The translations under genes and the position numbers were made by a program. Positions 1-8,826 of a stretch of 64,000 nt of DNA are shown piece after piece; position 1 is the stretch's first letter, and each line of letters opens with the position of its first letter. A model generated the notes under the pieces. The model saw only the letters and a list, made by a program, of their open reading frames with translations, did not search any database and was not told where the DNA came from. Source of the stretch: JAJNPS01 sp031378845 (GTDB lineage Bacteria > Pseudomonadota > Alphaproteobacteria > Rhodobacterales > Rhodobacteraceae); the NCBI GenBank assembly GCA_031378845.1, contig JANNES010000003.1:227208-291207 (forward strand), written 5' to 3'.

Positions 1-521
1 ACCTGCCCCGAATCCCAGGCTGCGGCAATCTGGTCCGCGGGCAGGTTCATGATCGTGACATCGGTTTCGGCAATGCCCGCATGCGCAAGCGCGCCCATCA
101 ACGAGTAGTGCGCCGTCGAGCCCACCGGAACCGCGATGCGCTTGCCCTTCACGTCCTCAAGCTTGGTGATGCCTGAGGCTTTGGTTGCGATCAGGCTTTC
201 CGCGGTGCCAAGGCCTTCGGCGATCATGAAGAGCTCGATCTCGAGGCCCTGGCTGGTGCCGATGGACAGGGGCGACGAGCCAAGCTCGGACAGTTGCACA
301 TCGCCCGATGCCATCGCGGCGATCACTTCGGTGCCCGAACCGAACTGACGCCATTCGATGGTCCAGCCGGTGGCGGCGTCGAACTTGCCTTCGGCGCGGG
401 CAACCTGCATCGGTGTCGGGTTGCCAAAGTGGCCGATGATCACATTTTCGGCCAAAGCGGCACCCGCAGTCAGCGCGAGCACGGCGGTACCGATCAGCAG
501 GTTTTTGAGCGTTCGTTTCAT
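1..521 (-). CDS. TauA-like ABC transporter substrate-binding protein (3' end outside window)
   Basis: Periplasmic solute-binding protein of the taurine/aliphatic sulfonate (TauA/SsuA, NMT1-like) family; only the first 173 codons are inside the window. The start at 521 is preceded by an AGGAGA-like site. The first ~24 residues form a signal peptide ending in AGAALA, and mature protein begins ENVIIGHFGNPTP. Family features are ASGDVQLSELGSSPLSIGTS and KGKRIAVPVGSTAHY. It lies 73 bp downstream of a racemase gene and in the same direction as cuyA, so the likely cargo is a C2/C3 sulfonate such as cysteate or taurine. ATPase and permease genes are expected beyond position 1. Family is seen in the sequence; the ligand is inference. 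Confidence 0.85.
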   Translation of the reverse strand, partial: MKRTLKNLLIGTAVLALTAGAALAENVIIGHFGNPTPMQVARAEGKFDAATGWTIEWRQFGSGTEVIAAMASGDVQLSELGSSPLSIGTSQGLEIELFMIAEGLGTAESLIATKASGITKLEDVKGKRIAVPVGSTAHYSLMGALAHAGIAETDVTIMNLPADQIAAAWDSGQ

Positions 522-594
522 TGGTCGTCTCCTTGTTGCGTTAAAGTCCAGGCGCATTCGCGCTTCTTGTTTGCGGCCGGGTGCTGGCCATTTT

Positions 595-1299
595 CTAAGT
601 CTCGTTCCTTTGCGTGGCAAAGGTGATGATGCCGTTGACCAATTGGTCAAGCGTATCAAAAGAAATGCTGCCGGTGGCTGCAGCGTCGGGAATCAGCGAA
701 AATTCGGTGCAGGCAATCATCTGCACCTTAGCACCTTTAACCAAAAGCTCGGCCGAAGCTTGCTCCAGGACGGCCCGTGCCGCCGCATTGGCCCCGGTGG
801 CCTTGATGCCGCGAATGGCGGCCAGCAGCGCGGCCTCGTCGTCGGCATAGACGGCAAAAACACCCGCTGCCGCACAAGCCGCATCGAACAAGCCAACGTG
901 CCGCACGGCGGGGGACGCGATGATGCCGACGCGCCCGCCCTTGCCGGCAAGGCGCGCGGCATGGGCCACGGACAACTGCACCATGTCGATCAAGGGCACA
1001 GCGGCGGCGGCGCGAATGGCCGGGGCATAGTGATGTGCGGTATTGCAGGGCATCGCAAGCGCCTCGGCCCCCGCCGCCTGAAGGCGCTTGGCCATGGCAG
1101 CCAGAACCGGGCCGGGGTCCTTGCCGGTTTGTTCGATCAGATGGCGGATACGCGATGGCACCTGGGGGTTTTGATCCACGATCAACGGGATATGGTCGGC
1201 GTCGTCGCGCGCCGGTGTGGCCGCGATGATCTTTTGCATCAACAGCACCGTGGCCTGCGGTCCCATGCCGCCGAGGATCCCCACCCGACGCAGGGTCAT
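595..1299 (-). CDS. Aspartate/glutamate racemase family protein, candidate cysteate racemase
   Basis: A 234-residue PLP-independent amino-acid racemase of the Asp/Glu racemase superfamily (aspartate racemase/YgeA branch). The start at 1299 (MTLRRVGILGGMGPQAT) has a GGGAGGG-type ribosome site just upstream; longer forms add only low-complexity sequence. Both catalytic cysteine contexts are present: MPCNTAHHYAP in the N-terminal half and MIACTEFSLIP in the C-terminal half. The gene sits between cuyA and a sulfonate-type binding protein on the same strand. Cysteate is the sulfonate analogue of aspartate, so a role interconverting D- and L-cysteate would fit; this is inference. An ordinary aspartate racemase is the main alternative. 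Confidence 0.8.
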   Translation of the reverse strand: MTLRRVGILGGMGPQATVLLMQKIIAATPARDDADHIPLIVDQNPQVPSRIRHLIEQTGKDPGPVLAAMAKRLQAAGAEALAMPCNTAHHYAPAIRAAAAVPLIDMVQLSVAHAARLAGKGGRVGIIASPAVRHVGLFDAACAAAGVFAVYADDEAALLAAIRGIKATGANAAARAVLEQASAELLVKGAKVQMIACTEFSLIPDAAATGSISFDTLDQLVNGIITFATQRNET

Positions 1300-1403
1300 G
1301 CCGCCCCCTCCCGCCGCATCACGTCCACCGGCGCCGCAATCGCCGCGCCGGGGACTGCCATCTGCGCGGTAAAGCGGCAAGTGAACCTGGCGCGCGCCAT
1401 GGA

Positions 1404-2426
1404 TTACTCGGCGGCTTGCTGTGTAACGGGGTCGGCAAAAACACCATCATATCCAAACAGCGCCGCCGATCCGCCGGTATGCAAGAACACCACCCGCTCA
1501 CCCTTTTTGAACCGCCCCTTGCGGCAATAATCAATCAGACCTGCGGCGCCTTTGCCGGAATAGACCGGGTCCAGCAGGATGCCTTCCAGTTCGGCAAACA
1601 TCCGGATCGCCTCGAGCGTGTCCGCGCGCGGCACACCGTAGCCTGCGCCAACATAACTGCAGTCCGCCACCACATCGCCGCGCGCCACGACGCCGGGACA
1701 GCCCAGCTTGTCCGCCGTGCGTTGCGCAAGGGCAAAGACGTTTTCTTCTTGTTTTTGCTGCGGTGCGCGCACCCCGAAGCCCAGCAAAGGGATCCCGGCA
1801 TTGATCGCCTTTAGTCCGACGATCAGACCCGCCTGCGTGCCCGCAGAGCCGGTAGCCGTCACCAGATGGTCGATGACGATGCCACGATCGTTGGCCTGCC
1901 CGACCAACTCGAAGGCACAATTGACATAGCCAAGCGCCCCTGTCGGGTTAGAGCCGCCGCCAGGGATGATGTAAACCTTGCGGCCTGCCGCCCGCATGCC
2001 TTCGGCCACGGCCTCCATCTCGGCTTGCATGTCGACGCCGGCGGGGCGCTTTTCGGTCCTGGCCCCGTGCAGGTGGTCCAAGAGCACGTTGCCGTTCAGG
2101 TTGTAGTTGTGGTTGTTCGACCCGGTCCGGTCCTCCAGCAGGATGTGGCAGGCCATGCCCAACTTGGCCGAAAAGGCCGCCGTCTGGCGCGCGTGGTTCG
2201 ACTGCGTCGCGCCTTGGGTCATCACCACACCCGCGCTCATGGCCTGCGCCTCGGCCATCAGGAACTCCAGCTTGCGGGTCTTGTTGCCGCCCGTCGACAG
2301 GCCGGTGCAATCGTCGCGCTTGATCCAGATCTCAGGCCCGCCCAGCTCTTTGCTCAGCCGCTCCAGACGCTCCAGCGGAGTCGGCAAATGCGCCAGAAAG
2401 ACGCGCGGAAAACGGGCGAGATGCAT
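1404..2426 (-). CDS. cuyA: L-cysteate sulfo-lyase (D-cysteine desulfhydrase family)
   Basis: PLP-dependent fold-type II enzyme, 340 residues. CuyA converts L-cysteate to pyruvate, sulfite and ammonia; related enzymes are D-cysteine desulfhydrase and ACC deaminase. The PLP lysine is in GGNKTRKLEF near residue 49. TQGATQSNHARQTAAF, LLEDRTGSNN and the phosphate-binding TATGSAGTQAGL follow. From memory of the family, the whole protein matches the Ruegeria CuyA pattern closely (MHLARxPR at the start, GERVVFLHTGG near the end). The start has an AAGGAC ribosome site. A divergent LysR gene and a sulfonate-type binding protein gene support the sulfo-lyase call over D-cysteine desulfhydrase, which remains the alternative. 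Confidence 0.85.
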   Translation of the reverse strand: MHLARFPRVFLAHLPTPLERLERLSKELGGPEIWIKRDDCTGLSTGGNKTRKLEFLMAEAQAMSAGVVMTQGATQSNHARQTAAFSAKLGMACHILLEDRTGSNNHNYNLNGNVLLDHLHGARTEKRPAGVDMQAEMEAVAEGMRAAGRKVYIIPGGGSNPTGALGYVNCAFELVGQANDRGIVIDHLVTATGSAGTQAGLIVGLKAINAGIPLLGFGVRAPQQKQEENVFALAQRTADKLGCPGVVARGDVVADCSYVGAGYGVPRADTLEAIRMFAELEGILLDPVYSGKGAAGLIDYCRKGRFKKGERVVFLHTGGSAALFGYDGVFADPVTQQAAE

Positions 2427-2507
2427 GGCGGGGTCCTTCTTGAACTTGTATGGTCAGACTATTGCAGACGCTATTCGGCCGTGCAAATTCGAAACGCGCC
2501 AGTTATC

Positions 2508-2522
2508 ATGCACAAGTTGCAT
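2508..2522. promoter_or_regulatory. LysR-type operator (T-N11-A dyad) between cuyA and its regulator
   Basis: A perfect dyad, ATGCA-CAAGT-TGCAT, lies 15 bp before the LysR start codon and about 80 bp before cuyA. It contains the T-N11-A core expected of LysR-type operators. Position and symmetry are seen; binding by the adjacent LysR protein is inferred. Confidence 0.55.
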
Positions 2523-2536
2523 ATTATGAGGACGAA

Positions 2537-3457
2537 ATGCGCCTTGAATGGCTGGAAGACTTGTTGGCGGTATCCGAAACCGGCTCTTTCCAAGAGGCGG
2601 CGGATCGCCGGCGGCTGACCCAATCCGCCTTTTCACGGCGCATCCAGCACATCGAAGCGCAAATCGGCGTTGAGTTGTTCGACCGCACCCGAAAACCAGT
2701 GCAGTTGCACCCGGCGATGGCGCAACAGCGCGACCAGATGACCAAACTGGCCAATGACCTGCGCCAACTGGTGACCGATCTGCGCCGTGGCGAGCGGATG
2801 GCCTTGAACAGGATAACGATTGCAAGCCAGCACGCATTGACCACGGCCCTGACACCGCAGATCCTCAAAGGCATACACGCAAGCCACGCAGATGTTCATG
2901 TCCGCCTGCGCTCGGCCAACCTTGATCAATGTTTCGCGCTGCTGCTGTCACGGCAAGCCGACATCGTGCTGGTCTATCGCCTGCCGGACGAGCCGCACCC
3001 GATCGGCGCAAGCTTTGTTGAAACCGCCGTGATCGGAACTGATCAGTTGATCCCGGTTATCGCCGCCTCCGAGCTGGTTGCTTTGAACCGGTGTCTGGCC
3101 TCAGGCGCGTTGCCGTATGTCGCCTATCCTGCGGAGGTGTTCCTTGGCGAGGCACTGGAGCGCCTTATTCTTCCACAGGTGCCAAGCAGCATGCGCCCAG
3201 TCCCCAAGGCGGAAACCGCCCTGACGCTCGCAGCTCTTGAACTGGCGGCGGTCGGCGTCGCTGTGGCATGGGTGCCAGGCTCATTGGCAAGACCCCGGAT
3301 TGCGAACGGCACCCTTGCCGACCTATCGGGAACCTTGCCGACTTACGGGCTGGAAGTGACCGCTGTCCGGCTTTTTGGGGATGTCGGCCGGATCGTAAGG
3401 TCGGTCTGGCGCGACATCGTGGAAAAGCGTGGATCGGTGATCCCGAAAAGGGACTAG
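2537..3457 (+). CDS. LysR-family transcriptional regulator of the cysteate genes (CuyR-like)
   Basis: A 306-residue LysR regulator. The start at 2537 (MRLEWLEDLLAVSETGSF) follows a GAGGAC site; the open frame continues upstream but without homology. Residues 1-60 form the winged HTH (FQEAADRRRLTQSAFSRRIQHIEAQIG, LFDRTRKPVQL). The rest is the effector-binding domain, with the usual AALELAAVGVAVAWVP segment near residue 245. It is divergent from cuyA with 110 bp between starts, the classical arrangement for a LysR protein controlling its neighbour. The effector, probably cysteate or a product, cannot be read from sequence. Past its stop, 3458-3701 has no recognisable feature. Confidence 0.85.
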   Translation: MRLEWLEDLLAVSETGSFQEAADRRRLTQSAFSRRIQHIEAQIGVELFDRTRKPVQLHPAMAQQRDQMTKLANDLRQLVTDLRRGERMALNRITIASQHALTTALTPQILKGIHASHADVHVRLRSANLDQCFALLLSRQADIVLVYRLPDEPHPIGASFVETAVIGTDQLIPVIAASELVALNRCLASGALPYVAYPAEVFLGEALERLILPQVPSSMRPVPKAETALTLAALELAAVGVAVAWVPGSLARPRIANGTLADLSGTLPTYGLEVTAVRLFGDVGRIVRSVWRDIVEKRGSVIPKRD

Positions 3458-3701
3458 TTTCGGGCGACCGCCCTGGACCCCGTGCTTTCGGGCCTGCCAT
3501 TCGCCGTCACCCACATGTGTTGACCGGCAACGGATCAGAAGCGTGCCCGCGCTGCCGCAACGGTGCATTGTCGCTGGGCCAGCCCGTCATGTGGCAGCGG
3601 GCGGGTGATCGCTTGGTCATGCGCGCGTTGCCCGCATCGACGAACGAGGGGAACCCTTGCCGGTCAGAGTTGTTCACCAACCTCAGCGCCATCTTGCAAA
3701 T

Positions 3702-5744
3702 CTATCTCATCATCGCTGCAACATTGCCGCCATCAACAGTCAGCACGGCACCGGTGCTGGTGCGCGCCTTGGCCAGATGCACAAAGGCGGCGGCAACATC
3801 GGCGGCGGTCACTTCGCGTTTCACCAGATTGCCGCGCATATACGCCTCGGGCGTCAGGCCACGCGCCTTGCTGCGTTCGGCGACCATCTGATCGGTCATG
3901 AGGCCCGTTCGGATGCGGTCGGCATTCACCGCGTTCGAGGTGATCCCGTCCGCGCCGTGCTCGACGGCGTATTGGCGCATCAGGGCCATGAGTGCGGCCT
4001 TGGATGTGCCGTAGGGCCCGAAATCCGGCCCGGGGTTGACCACTTGTTTGGAGACGTTGAAGACAATCGCTCCGCCCGTGCCTTGCGCTTTCATCACCCG
4101 GACGGCGGCGCGGGCAATGTTGTGATGGCCCCAGAAATTCAGGTCAAACGCCTTGTGGAATTCTGCATCCGGCACATCCGTCAGCGCGCCCTGAAAGGCC
4201 GCACCAGCGTTGGAAATCAGGATGTCCACACCGCCAAAGTGGCCCGCCACCTGTGCGATTGCCGCGTCGACCGAGGCTGCGTTCGTGACATCGCAGACGA
4301 TACCGATACCGCCCAGCCGCGTGGCCTCGCGCGCCAGTGCATCGGCGGCGATGTCCAGAAGGGCAACCTCGCAGCCCTCGGCGCGCAGCATCTCTGCCAC
4401 GGCCAGACCCAGGCCCGAGGCCGCACCGGTCACCACGGCGACCTGTCGCGACAGCGGCTTTTCCACCTGCCCGGCCAGTTTGGCCTGTTCCAGCGACCAG
4501 TATTCGATGTCGAAAAGATCCTCTTCGGGCAGCGCCTCGAACCGGTCGATCCCTTCGGCCTTGGTGATCACCTCGACCGTGGCCTCGGCCACATCGGCGG
4601 CGGCGCGGGCCTCTTTGGCCGATGCGGCGGCGGCAAAAAGCCCGACGCCCGCGACGTAGAACACGCGCGGCATCGGGTCGAGCATGATCTTGATCGCGCC
4701 GACACGGGCGTTGTTGCGGGTGAAATAGGCGGTGTAGTCCGCAATGTAGGCCTGTACGGCGCCCCGGACGGCCGCCGCAAAGACCGCCGCATCCACCGGC
4801 GCCGCAAGTGCGACGCCCAACCGCTAGATGCGCGGCACATGTTCGGGCGTGGCGTTGCCGCGCGACGCCAGATCGCCTGCGTTGACCGCATTGCAAAAGT
4901 CCGTCACCTGCGGGCTGGCGCGGTGTTCCAGCACAAACCGTTTGGGCCGCCCCTCGATCCCGGGGTCGATACTGATCGCCCCGCGCAGGATCGGGGCCAC
5001 CACCGCGGCAGGCAGAATTGCTGCGGGCAGGGTCATGCCGGAAAAGGGCCGCGCCCGTCCACGCGCAAGGCGCACCGCGGCGGCGGCGATCATCGCGATC
5101 ATCGCCTCATAGGCCGTGCGCGGGTCGTCGGACCACGTGAAGATGCCGTGCTTTAACAGGATCATGCCCTTGGCGTTCGGTTCGGCTTTCATCGCCGCAT
5201 CGCAGACTTTGGCCAGATCAAAGCCGGGCATGACATAGGGCACCACGATGCTGTCAGGATACCGCTCGCGGATCAGCGCTTCGCCCTGCGGCTGGTTGGT
5301 CAGGCTAACGATGGCATTGGCATGGGTGTGGTCGACATGGGCAAACGGCATGACCGCGTGCAACACCGCCTCGACCGACGGATTGGATGCTGACGGGTTC
5401 ATCAGCATCCGGCGTTGCAGCATGATCATGTTGTCGTCCGACAGCGTGTCGAACCGGGTCGGCGCCTGCAGGGGTTCCAGCCGCACGGCGGGCAGGCCTT
5501 GGGGTTCGATCGTACCCATGTCCCAGCCGGACCCTTTGACGCACAGAACATTCACCTGCGTGCCATCCAGATCGGTGTCCACGGTCTTGACGGATGTGTT
5601 GCCGCCGCCTTGCAGCACCAGTTCCGGATCCGACCCCAAAAGCCGCGTTGTATAGGTGCGGATGGCAAGATCGCGGTTGATGCCGCGCGCGACATACACG
5701 TCGACCACGGATTTGAAATCAGCCTCGCACCATCTGGACTTCAT
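3702..5744 (-). pseudogene. Bifunctional aldolase/short-chain dehydrogenase (RhaD-type), split by an in-frame amber codon
   Basis: The reading frame encodes one ~680-residue protein of the rhamnulose-1-phosphate aldolase/alcohol dehydrogenase family, interrupted by TAG at 4824-4826. The N-terminal 306 residues are the class II aldolase part (LQGGGNTSVKT; HVDHTHANAI with metal-binding histidines). The C-terminal 372 residues hold the SDR domain (TGAASGLG, SNAG, PYGTSKAA with the Tyr-x3-Lys pair). Both parts are in the same frame, and the stop replaces a position where relatives, as I recall them, have Lys in HVxRTKR; AAG to TAG is one change. The downstream part could restart at TTG 4820, but no ribosome site is visible. 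The start at 5744 has a GAGG site. Probably inactive as a bifunctional enzyme; suppression or base-call error are alternatives. Confidence 0.8.
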
Positions 5745-5810
5745 CGTATCCTCACCAGAGTTCAGTGCCGGTGCCACGACCGGGCAATTGCATTGCGTCG
5801 GAACCCGCAA

Positions 5811-6380
5811 TCAAAGGCCGCGTTCGGTCCCCGCGTCGAAAACATGCACCTTTTCAGGCGCCAACTTGAAGCGCACGGGCGCGCCTTCGGAAAAGCGCGC
5901 GGCCTTGTCCACGATGGCGTAGAAATCGCCGTCGGCTGATTTTGCGCACAGCTGCGCCTCATGGCCCATGCGTTCGATCAGTACTGCCGTCGTCGCAATC
6001 GCGCCGGTCTCGGCAATTGTCACATCGTTGGGACGCACCCCGCAGATGACTTTTTGCCCGGCGCTGGCGGTGGTGCCCGCAGGCAACGCGATCTGACCCG
6101 AGGCGGTATCAACCGCCGGACCCCCGGCCCCGGTAACGACCGTGCCATTCAAAAAATTGATCGCCGACGAGCCAATGAAATCAGCCACACATTTGCTGTT
6201 GGGCCGGTCATAGACGGCATCCGGGGTGCCGATCTGTTCGATGTTGCCCGCGCGCATGACCACGATCTTGTCGGCCATTGTCATCGCCTCGATCTGGTCG
6301 TGGGTCACATAGACGGTCGTGGTCTGCAGCTTGTTGTGCAACTGGCGGATCTCGGTGCGCATATGGGCGCGCAGCGCCGT
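5811..6380 (-). pseudogene. 3' fragment of a sugar ABC transporter ATPase gene (UgpC/MalK type)
   Basis: Only the part after the D-loop remains: RAHMRTEIRQLHNKLQ, the H-loop VYVTHDQIEAMTMADKIVVM, and the C-terminal regulatory domain (GTPDAVYDRPNSKCVADFIGS; KVICGVRPNDVTI; APEKVHVFDAG). Walker A, the ABC signature and Walker B are missing. The upstream end is joined in frame to an FGGY kinase coding sequence at about 6366-6382, so a deletion has removed the ATPase 5' half and whatever lay between, probably permease and binding-protein genes. It lies 66 bp upstream of the RhaD-type gene. No function is expected. Confidence 0.85.
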
Positions 6381-7258
6381 CAGCTGATCGGCGGCAAAGC
6401 ACGACAACAGGGCCGCCCGGCCCGTGTTTCAGGCCCCACCCGCCAACCACATCCCCAAGTGGCGGTGGCTGTAGACGCCGAATTCAGGCGCAAAGATCGG
6501 TCGGTCAGACAGAATTTTCAACGCCATTGTCGTGCCCAGCGCCGACACGCCCTGCCCCGGCTTCGTCGCGCCGGTTACCAGAAGGGAGGCGCAGCCATCG
6601 GTCATGCCCGCCACGATTTGTACGGTTTCAGGCCATCCGAAAGCGCGCGCTGCATTGCGGGACAGCGGACCTACCACCTTACCCGGAGCCCTGACCGGGG
6701 CCAGTAAGTCGCTATCAAAGCCGGTCGCCGCGATCCAATCATCCCAGCGCCCGAAGATCGGATCATCGCCTGTCTTCGGCGCATTTCTGGTATCGCCGAC
6801 CATCCGCCCGGAGAGTTGAAAGGCGATCCAGTCGGCGTGATGCAGGACCTTGTTTGGCCCAAGACGCTGCAAGAGAGGCGCGCGCGCGAGTCCCCTTGTC
6901 GGCCCCCGCGCGGCACTCGTCAGAGGGGCAAACCGATCAATGCGGGCCAGAATTTCGGGATCGCTGCAGGCATCATTGTATTTCAGCGCGTCCGCGAGCG
7001 GGTACCGGCGGCATCCACCGCCAGCACGGTGCCCGATGTGCCGTCCACCGCCACGGCTGCAACACGCCCCGGATCGACGTCCGCAAAGGCCTGTTGCAAC
7101 GCCGTCTGTGCGGCCTGCCGCCAAACCTCTGGATCGCGAAGATTGCCCGCCATCGCGGCCGCGCCACGGGCCGCCTCGCGCCCGCCATCATCAATCACGG
7201 CGGCCCGTGCGCCCGAGGTGCCCAGATCGAGGCCAAGAAACAGCCTACCGGTCAGCAT
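6381..7258 (-). pseudogene. FGGY-family carbohydrate kinase, frameshifted, stopped and 3'-truncated
   Basis: The start at 7258 (MLTGRLFLGLDLGTSGARAAV) overlaps the aldolase stop by 14 bp. Frame 1 runs through VAAVAVDGTSGTVLAVDAAGT and is lost in a G run on the plus strand (7000-7002); one extra base would continue into LADALKYNDAC. The second frame continues through HHADWIAFQLSGR, GMTDGCASLL and GTTMALKI to GMWLAGGA, then hits TGA at 6429-6431 where the family normally has Ser in AGGASNTG. After this stop the frame reads NTGRAALLSCFAADQLTAL and fuses to the ABC ATPase remnant. About 290 of a usual ~500 residues remain. Substrate unknown; an aldose or ketose of the neighbouring aldolases is likely. 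Confidence 0.85.
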
Positions 7259-8288
7259 CAAGCGCCAGCCGGTATTTCTCGGCATCCCAATCCAGCAGCT
7301 CGGCATTCTGTGCAAGTGTCAGGTAGGTCAGCCTCGCAGCCTCGGGCACCCGGCTCAGCACATCCCCCTGACAGCACGACAACGCCGTTGCCCCGGCACT
7401 GGCTTCATCATGGATCAGTGCGCCAGCGTTTGGCACCAGCAAGAAGGGTGGCTTGGGCTTGCCCGCCGCGATCTGGCGCGCGACGGCCATGCCGGGGGTC
7501 TCCTCGGCAGACATCGCCACCGCGCCGATGCCACAAAACAGCACGTGATCTGGATAGAGGCTGCCGCCTTCTGCGGCCCGCACGAGATCGCGGTACATCG
7601 CCACACAGTGGAGAGGATGATCAACAGGCAGCGGCTCAAAACCGTCGCCCCTGCGGGCGCCGAGGGCAGCAAGGTCCGGCGTCGCGGATCGCGGCACGAC
7701 CGACATCGCCTGCACCACGCGCATCAGCAGCGCCTTGGCCCCAGCAACCGTGGCCGCCGCAACGATCAGCCCGTGATTGCCAAGCACGATGACATCGGTG
7801 GCCGGGCCAAGTGCTGCACCGACCGCCCGCGCCAGCTGCGCACCCGGCTTGGCATAGGGCACGAAAGCCCAGTTGAACCCGGCAAGCCGGTCGCGCAAGA
7901 TCTCTTGCGCATCCGCACGGATGGCCACCGCGATCGTGTTGACACAATGCACGTGCACAACGACGGCTTGCGCAAAAACCGCATGCAGTGAAATCTCAAT
8001 GGAGGGGCGCAACCCCCCTTCCTGCATCAGAAACTCGCCCGCCTGATCCGCCCGGCCATCTTGCGCAGCCAAGGCGTCGCGCATCGCAAACAGATCGCAC
8101 GGCACAAAGATATCTCGCGTCAGGGCATCGGCGAGCAATGTGCCGGAGGCCTTGATCCACATCACATGATGATCCTTGACCGAGGTGTTGCCGCCTGCCC
8201 CTTGGATCAACAAGCGGTCGGCCCCCAGTTCTGCCGAGAAACGGGCAAGATCGCCCAACATCGCCGGTGCTTTGACAAGCTCAGCCAT
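7245..8288 (-). CDS. Class II aldolase/adducin family protein
   Basis: A 347-residue class II aldolase, the only gene of this sugar cluster that is intact. It has the phosphate-binding IQGAGGNTSVKD near residue 30, the zinc-ligand pair VVHVHCVNTIAVAI near residue 112, and LGNHGLIVAAA near residue 170. It resembles the aldolase half of RhaD-type proteins without the dehydrogenase, with a longer C-terminal region. It is the first gene of the leftward cluster, upstream of the broken kinase, ATPase fragment and split RhaD-type gene. With its kinase and transporter lost, its product may have no role now. The substrate cannot be assigned from sequence. Confidence 0.75.
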   Translation of the reverse strand: MAELVKAPAMLGDLARFSAELGADRLLIQGAGGNTSVKDHHVMWIKASGTLLADALTRDIFVPCDLFAMRDALAAQDGRADQAGEFLMQEGGLRPSIEISLHAVFAQAVVVHVHCVNTIAVAIRADAQEILRDRLAGFNWAFVPYAKPGAQLARAVGAALGPATDVIVLGNHGLIVAAATVAGAKALLMRVVQAMSVVPRSATPDLAALGARRGDGFEPLPVDHPLHCVAMYRDLVRAAEGGSLYPDHVLFCGIGAVAMSAEETPGMAVARQIAAGKPKPPFLLVPNAGALIHDEASAGATALSCCQGDVLSRVPEAARLTYLTLAQNAELLDWDAEKYRLALDADR

Positions 8289-8826
8289 GGCGCACGTTGC
8301 GCACCGATTTCCCCGCCGTCCTGATAGGTCGTGTCGTGCGCATGTCTCAACAACCCTGCTGGGCCAGCTTCAAAAGGTCAAAAGCGATGTGCCGCAGCCT
8401 TTGGTGGCCTGAAAACACCGCATCGTCAACACGCCTGCGCCACACATTTGGGCCTTGGCCGCGCGCCGACCATGCCACCGCGTTTGGCGGCCTTGGACAA
8501 GGGCGTTGGTGCAGCGGCCCGATCCCGCATGTCTGGTGCTGGGTTTCTGCACCGTCTTGCAGGCGTACGCATGTGTCAGGCGCGACATCATCTGGCGGAC
8601 CGCCACAACAAAGCGCTGGCGCGGCCACGTCACTGACCTGCCATCGGTCGCGCATCGGGGTAGCTGCAGCCTCGGGGCGCTGCGTTGCAAACGGAGCGCG
8701 TGACGCAGCCCCGACGCGCAGACACGGCATGACCGGGACCTCGCCGTCGCGCATGGGCCTTGTCATCAGGCCGTCACCAAAGCTGCCTAGACGCTCTGCA
8801 AGCTTAATGTAACGGGGATCTCTGAA
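8289..8826. other. 538-bp intergenic stretch without a convincing gene
   Basis: This lies between the divergent aldolase and phnD genes and should hold both promoters. Open frames exist on both strands but none shows a domain, an ordered start or a family motif. A regulator of the decayed sugar cluster would be expected here, so the stretch may contain its unrecognisable remains; that is only a guess. A GGGGAT ribosome site sits just before phnD. Confidence 0.4.

Noticed and set aside
4824..4826. Amber codon read as pyrrolysine in the RhaD-type gene, given an MttB gene in the window
   Set aside because: The MttB gene has no amber codon, no pylS/pylT-like gene is visible, and the codon is at a plain inter-domain Lys position. 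A nonsense mutation is simpler.
3657..5156. 499-codon plus-strand open frame opposite the aldolase-dehydrogenase
   Set aside because: Antisense to clear coding sequence; rich in Arg/His/Gly as expected of a shadow frame.
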